A stretch of 41,770 nucleotides of DNA from Bacillota bacterium (GTDB lineage Bacteria > Bacillota > Bacilli > Alicyclobacillales > SLC66), in contig JAPNUP010000047.1 of the NCBI GenBank assembly GCA_026627345.1, positions 1 to 41,770 of the forward strand, in the 5' to 3' direction. Position 1 is the first letter of the stretch. Every line of letters begins with the position of its first letter. The notes below the pieces were generated by a model. The model ran no database searches, was not told where the DNA came from, and saw only the letters and a program-made list of their open reading frames with translations. This document shows positions 40,886-41,770 of the stretch, in pieces. The translations under genes were made by a program, and so were the position numbers.

Positions 40886-41179
40886 GTGACAGCGGGTAGG
40901 GAAGTCCGCATGAAATCACTCCTTACGAGCCGTGAGAGAGAGGTCTTTGAGCTCTTGGTTCAGGATCGCACGACCAGAGAAATAGCCGAATCGCTCTTTA
41001 TCAGTGAAAAGACTGTCCGAAACCATATCAGTAATGTGATGTGTTCAGTAGTGTGGCAATTGGAGCGCCGTGATGAGGCAAAGCCTGGTTGCAGTTTACC
41101 GCACCTATCATTGGACCGAATTCGTTTCACAAAGGTGCTTTCTTGTTGTCCAAGTTTGGGACAAGCCGTACAACCTTAA
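40886..41179 (+). pseudogene. gerE: gerE-like LuxR-family spore regulator, 3' end apparently disrupted
   Basis: GTG at 40886 after AAGGAGGG; frame closes at 41179. The first 52 codons are a strong match to GerE, the mother-cell regulator of late spore-coat genes: SLLTSREREVFELLVQD, TTREIAESLFISEKTVRNHISNVM. GerE then continues about 23 residues (QKLGVKGRSQAVVELL-like), forming the last helix and dimer contacts. Here the frame runs into unrelated residues (CSVVWQLERRDEAKPG...). Fragments that could be the old tail appear in two frames (QLERRDEA in frame; SLVAVYRTYHW shifted), consistent with one or more frameshifts. Position right after sdhCAB equals B. subtilis gerE. A sequencing error, or a working gene elsewhere, is possible. 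Confidence 0.6.
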
Positions 41180-41301
41180 CAAGCTTGAAAACCTTATCCT
41201 ATCAGCGATTTGACGCGGGGATTGGGACTAGCATGGAACTTCCAGTTTTCCAAGAACTCTTTTGGCGAGCGGGCGGTAATTGGGTGGACAAGGTTCGGTA
41301 A
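41089..41301 (+). other. Open frame of unclear origin downstream of gerE
   Basis: A protein-like frame ends at 41301 (FHKGAFLLSKFGTSRTTL, later MELPVFQELFWRAGGNW) directly before a perfect hairpin. No ribosome binding site is seen and no family is recognised. It could be the end of an inserted or decayed gene, or chance. Confidence 0.25.
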
Positions 41302-41304
41302 AAG

Positions 41305-41330
41305 GGTAGGCGAGGGATCCCTCGCCTACC
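41305..41330. terminator. Perfect 26-bp palindrome, terminator-like
   Basis: GGTAGGCGAGG (41305-41315), GATC, CCTCGCCTACC (41320-41330), then TAATTA. It marks the end of the gerE-side transcript. Confidence 0.65.
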
Positions 41331-41397
41331 TAATTATCGATCCCTGTCCCTTAAAAAGTGGGCTCATACGCCGCCGATCTTGAGCTCGAGTACGTTC

Positions 41398-41697
41398 TTA
41401 GGTTGCCCCTATCGCTCCACGGGTCTTACCTGTGACGGTTTTTAGGTAGGGAAGCTCCGGCAATTGGGTAAACTTTTCTGGAGCACCTTTTCCATCGCTG
41501 GAATGCCTCTTGCATCGTATTACGTCTACGTGAATGCCACCGCTTACGTACCGTAAGTCTTCCTCGTACACGTGTACAAAATCAGATACGTATACGCCTT
41601 TATCATCGAAAACGCTGTTGCATTCGTTTCCGTACACGTTCGAAAGTGTGAAGGAGATGGACAAGAGCGACGGGCATAACCCTTGTCCGCGTTTCAT
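41398..41697 (-). CDS. Hypothetical protein (doubtful)
   Basis: 99-aa frame from the ATG at 41697 without a clear ribosome binding site. The middle alternates Val, Tyr, His and Asp like beta strands (GVYVSDFVHVYEEDLRYV, GGIHVDVIRCK). GTA and TAC codons are heavily used, unlike the neighbours. It may be an orphan or acquired gene, or non-coding; see the palindrome cluster in the findings. Confidence 0.3.
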   Translation of the reverse strand: MKRGQGLCPSLLSISFTLSNVYGNECNSVFDDKGVYVSDFVHVYEEDLRYVSGGIHVDVIRCKRHSSDGKGAPEKFTQLPELPYLKTVTGKTRGAIGAT

Positions 41698-41739
41698 ACG
41701 TTACGTACAACCCAAGTGAAAAGGGCGGTGCAATAGTAA

Positions 41740-41770
41740 ATGGCAAAACATACTAATACCAATTTTAACG
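41740..41770 (+). CDS. Possible gene start cut by the right edge
   Basis: ATG at 41740 after AAAAGGGCGG; the ten codons visible read MAKHTNTNFN and stay open to the edge. Too short to identify. Confidence 0.25.
   Translation, partial: MAKHTNTNFN

Overview
This window reads as chromosomal DNA from an aerobic, probably endospore-forming member of the Bacillota. The evidence is a Bacillus-type sdhCAB operon followed by a gerE-like gene (the B. subtilis order), an S-box (SAM-I) riboswitch, a sigma-W type promoter before pspA, PhoP-type boxes before the pst genes, many GTG/TTG starts with strong AGGAGG ribosome binding sites, and tiny proteins of the kind found in spore formers. The FTR1-family permease, ThyX, B12-dependent ribonucleotide reductase and FabV would fit an Alicyclobacillaceae-like organism. 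That placement is an inference; no rRNA or marker phylogeny is available here. No tRNA, rRNA, CRISPR array, prophage or complete transposase was seen.

Layout. 1-5.2 kb: 3' end of nrdJ, a creatininase-family gene, panBC with a hairpin leader, an FTR1 iron permease with a consensus promoter between two palindromes, and thyX. 5.3-10.5 kb: an ABC-F ATPase (minus strand) divergent from rocA, then a CDGSH iron-sulfur protein divergent from a PyrH-like kinase, then two tiny genes outside normal gene-calling size. 10.6-15.0 kb: a RecB/Cas4-like nuclease, an NMO-family enzyme, a beta-repeat surface protein, a zinc-ribbon protein, and a KipA/PxpC-like protein with a small membrane partner. 15.1-19.6 kb: a fatty-acid pair (enoyl-CoA hydratase, acyl-CoA ligase) behind a FadR-like operator, a CNNM/CorC transporter with a long folded leader, and a 2Fe-2S ferredoxin.

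19.6-25 kb: on the minus strand a lytic transglycosylase, and a TetR gene transcribed behind threonine dehydratase; on the plus strand hisC and the bifunctional chorismate mutase-DAHP synthase. 25-31.6 kb: the phosphate uptake set in the order pstB-pstS-pstC-pstA, a membrane protein, pspA, a short nested inverted-repeat element inserted behind pspA, and an NfeD-domain protein. 31.6-37.4 kb: uvrC, fabV, then the SAM-riboswitch-controlled metX-hom pair for methionine and threonine synthesis. 37.5-41.8 kb: sdhCAB, a gerE-like gene that looks broken at its 3' end, and a poorly coding right edge.

Most of the content is housekeeping. The parts most worth a second look are: a hairpin element of about 35 nt present in the leaders of both panB and a 55-aa zinc-binding protein; the 172-bp nested palindrome flanked by a 10-bp direct repeat between pspA and its terminator; the disrupted gerE-like gene; the divergent PyrH paralogue; the structured leader of the CNNM transporter; and several palindromic promoter elements. 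I found no convincing wholly new multi-gene system.
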